Source: Saprospiraceae bacterium
GTDB lineage: Bacteria > Bacteroidota > Bacteroidia > Chitinophagales > Saprospiraceae
NCBI GenBank assembly: GCA_016715985.1
Contig: JADJXD010000001.1
Coordinates: 3,844,001-3,908,000, forward strand
Direction: 5' to 3'
DNA: 64,000 nt
Of the stretch, positions 62,317 through 64,000 are shown in pieces. Under the pieces are notes generated by a model. That model saw only the letters and a program-made list of their open reading frames with translations, was not told the DNA's origin and did not search any database. Each line of letters begins with the position of its first letter. The first letter of the stretch is position 1. The position numbers and the translations under genes were made by a program.

Positions 62317-63555
62317 TTACCTTTCCACTCTGAATGCAGAAATATCTATTTCCGGATTTTCACCATTTACGATCTGACTGACCAACAGTCCGGTTGCCGC
62401 AGCGAGTGAAATACCCAACATCGCATGACCTCCGGCCACGATCAGATTTTTATAAGCAGATTGTCTGCCGATATAGGGCAATCCATCAGGTGTTACAGGC
62501 CTTAGCCCTGTCCAGACGTCATCTTCATTCGGATATGACAGATGCAGGTTTTTAAAGTATTTGTTGGCTGCATCCACGATAGGTGTCACTCGATTCATAT
62601 TCTTTTTTGACTGGATACCTGCCAATTCCATGGTGCCTCCTATCCTGAGATCTTTGCCCAATGGTGTCATCGCCACTCTTTCATCTACCAGAATGGCAGG
62701 ATGTCTTAGATTGTTAGTTAAATTTTGGTAAGTAGTGCTGTAGCCTTTCCCAGGTTGTAATAATAAATCCAGATTCAACTTTTGCATTATTTCCGGTAAC
62801 CAGGATCCCGGAGCCAGGACTATCTCATCGGCATTGAGTTTGGATTTGTCTGTAATAACGGATTTAATTTTAGTGCCGGACATCTCAAATCCGGAAACTT
62901 CATGCTGATATAAAATATTTACACCCGTATCAGTCAGGTAACGGCTTAATGTGCTCATCATTTTAGCCGGATGAAGATGACAATCTATCGGATAATAAAC
63001 GCCACCGATTATATTCAGTTCCATGTCCGGTTCCATCTTCTGAATTTCAGGTTTTGTCAGTACTGGGGCTTCTATTCCATATTTTTTTGCTTCCAATGCC
63101 ATTTCAGCTTCATGTTTTCCGGTATCCTTATTCTGATACAGCATCAGGCATCCATTCTGCCTTAGTTCAAACCCACCATTTAATTCAGTATCCATTTCGA
63201 TAGTCAGGTTTCTGCTGAGCTGGAGGATAGTGTGAAGATGTTGCGCATTCTGGCGGACAGTTTTTTCATTCGCATTTTTATAAAATTGCCAACCCCATTT
63301 TATAAGAGCTCCGTTCCATCGTGGTTTTATATAGAAAGGACTCGTTGCACTCAGCATCCACTTCAGACCCTGTGCCACAATACCGGGTGTCGCTAAAGGA
63401 ATAAAATGACTCGGAGATATATATCCTGCATTTCCAAAAGAACAATTGTCTGTTCCTTTACCCCGATCGATGATGGTTACCTGATGTCCGGCTTTTGTGA
63501 GAAAGTAAGCTGTTGATAACCCGATAACCCCACCACCAATGACTATGATATGCAT
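62317..63555 (-). CDS. FAD-dependent D-amino-acid dehydrogenase-like protein
   Basis: A 412-residue DAO-fold flavoprotein. The ADP-binding motif is VIGGGVIGLSTAYFL near the N-terminus; CSFGNAGYISPSH and GLRPVTPDGLPYIGR are typical of DadA and of D-hydroxyproline dehydrogenases. It should oxidise a D-amino acid or related amine at the inner membrane. No neighbouring racemase or epimerase is visible, so the substrate is open. Confidence 0.85.
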   Translation of the reverse strand: MHIIVIGGGVIGLSTAYFLTKAGHQVTIIDRGKGTDNCSFGNAGYISPSHFIPLATPGIVAQGLKWMLSATSPFYIKPRWNGALIKWGWQFYKNANEKTVRQNAQHLHTILQLSRNLTIEMDTELNGGFELRQNGCLMLYQNKDTGKHEAEMALEAKKYGIEAPVLTKPEIQKMEPDMELNIIGGVYYPIDCHLHPAKMMSTLSRYLTDTGVNILYQHEVSGFEMSGTKIKSVITDKSKLNADEIVLAPGSWLPEIMQKLNLDLLLQPGKGYSTTYQNLTNNLRHPAILVDERVAMTPLGKDLRIGGTMELAGIQSKKNMNRVTPIVDAANKYFKNLHLSYPNEDDVWTGLRPVTPDGLPYIGRQSAYKNLIVAGGHAMLGISLAAATGLLVSQIVNGENPEIDISAFRVER

Positions 63556-63642
63556 GTAAAGATGGATTGTAAATAATTATACATTTATATTAAACAGGTT
63601 TCATTTTCACAAAATTGTTTGGAAATAACTTCGTTTATCTGT

Positions 63643-64000
63643 TTAAGAACCTATTTTTATAAAACCTGCTGTCTGCTTTTTATCACCGGACTCCCAGGTG
63701 ATTAAGTACTTTCCTGACGGATGATGATGCATTGGAACTATGATTTTATTGTCAGAAATTTCACTGCTATTAAATTGCCGGAGTATTTTTCCACTATGAT
63801 CAAGTATTTTTATGACACTTGATGGTTGGTTATTTCCCAATTCAATGGTAAGCAGATCAGAAACCGGATTTGGATAAATTCTAAAAACATTATTTGTTTC
63901 TGAATCATTCGTAGCGGTTATTTTCGTGACCAACCACTCATCACTTATAAAAATACACCCGGAAGCATCTGTTACAAATAATTGGTACAATCCCGGCAAA
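63643..64000 (-). CDS. C-terminal part of a type IX-secreted protein (cut by window edge)
   Basis: The frame is open to the window end; its start lies outside. The visible 118 residues include the end of a repeat-like domain (YQLFVTDASGCIFISDEW, typical of SprB-like modules) and a type A sorting tail (FRIYPNPVSDLLTIELGNNQ to GKYLITWESGDKKQTAGFIK). It is cargo of the type IX system. Confidence 0.85.
   Translation of the reverse strand, partial: LPGLYQLFVTDASGCIFISDEWLVTKITATNDSETNNVFRIYPNPVSDLLTIELGNNQPSSVIKILDHSGKILRQFNSSEISDNKIIVPMHHHPSGKYLITWESGDKKQTAGFIKIGS

Overview
The window looks like one chromosomal contig from a member of the Bacteroidota, probably Saprospiria or a close relative. 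The signs are: AT-rich DNA with almost no Shine-Dalgarno sequences; promoters of the TTTG-N19-TAnnTTTG type; type IX secretion sorting tails of both kinds (type B on the giant adhesin, type A on two other proteins); a zinc-free S14 and a cysteine-poor L36 typical of the phylum; and many small outer-membrane beta-barrels with an N-terminal signal peptide. The assignment to class is inference.

Layout. (1) 1-2000: a group II intron sits directly behind a rho-independent terminator; its ribozyme ends are intact but its reverse transcriptase/maturase is frameshifted. (2) 2600-10200: ordinary envelope and housekeeping genes (beta-barrels, an OmpA lipoprotein, a YtxH/holin-like envelope trio, a cupin, a methyltransferase, an MscS channel), with two short-tandem-repeat loci that share the same GC-rich header. 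(3) 10879-22513: a TlpA-like thioredoxin gene, a VOC-fold gene and a 1913-residue type IX-secreted adhesin. A 1.05-kb stretch covering the end of tlpA, the VOC gene and the end of the adhesin gene is directly duplicated, and the two copies are separated exactly by an IS1634-like element that itself carries a decayed IS4-family element with a clear 10-bp target duplication.

(4) 22879-41278: an accessory block rich in cell-death and conflict domains. It holds an L,D-transpeptidase-like protein; a 1748-residue protein joining two alpha/beta-hydrolase modules, a CHAT protease and a helical repeat tail; a metzincin protease without a signal peptide; an OB-fold/LRR/Roc-COR/TIR protein; and several membrane or envelope proteins. 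On the opposite strand are a DUF2589 protein with two unknown partners, a caspase-fold protease, a VAO-type flavoprotein lacking the usual covalent-FAD histidine, and a Bor-like lipoprotein. This is the part most likely to contain an undescribed system: two caspase-clan proteases (CHAT and C14), a TIR NADase candidate and lipase-like modules lie within 18 kb. Their co-operation is inferred from proximity only.

(5) 42320-60675: the str-S10-spc-alpha ribosomal cluster (rpsL to rplQ, with fusA, secY, map, infA and rpoA), complete and in the usual order, including rpmD and rpmJ, which are very short. Internal promoter elements precede rpsL, rpsJ and rplP, and a strong hairpin terminator lies between rpsD and rpoA. 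(6) 61252-64000: a type IX-secreted protein, a D-amino-acid dehydrogenase-like flavoprotein and the C-terminal end of another type IX cargo protein cut by the window edge. No tRNA, rRNA or CRISPR array was seen.
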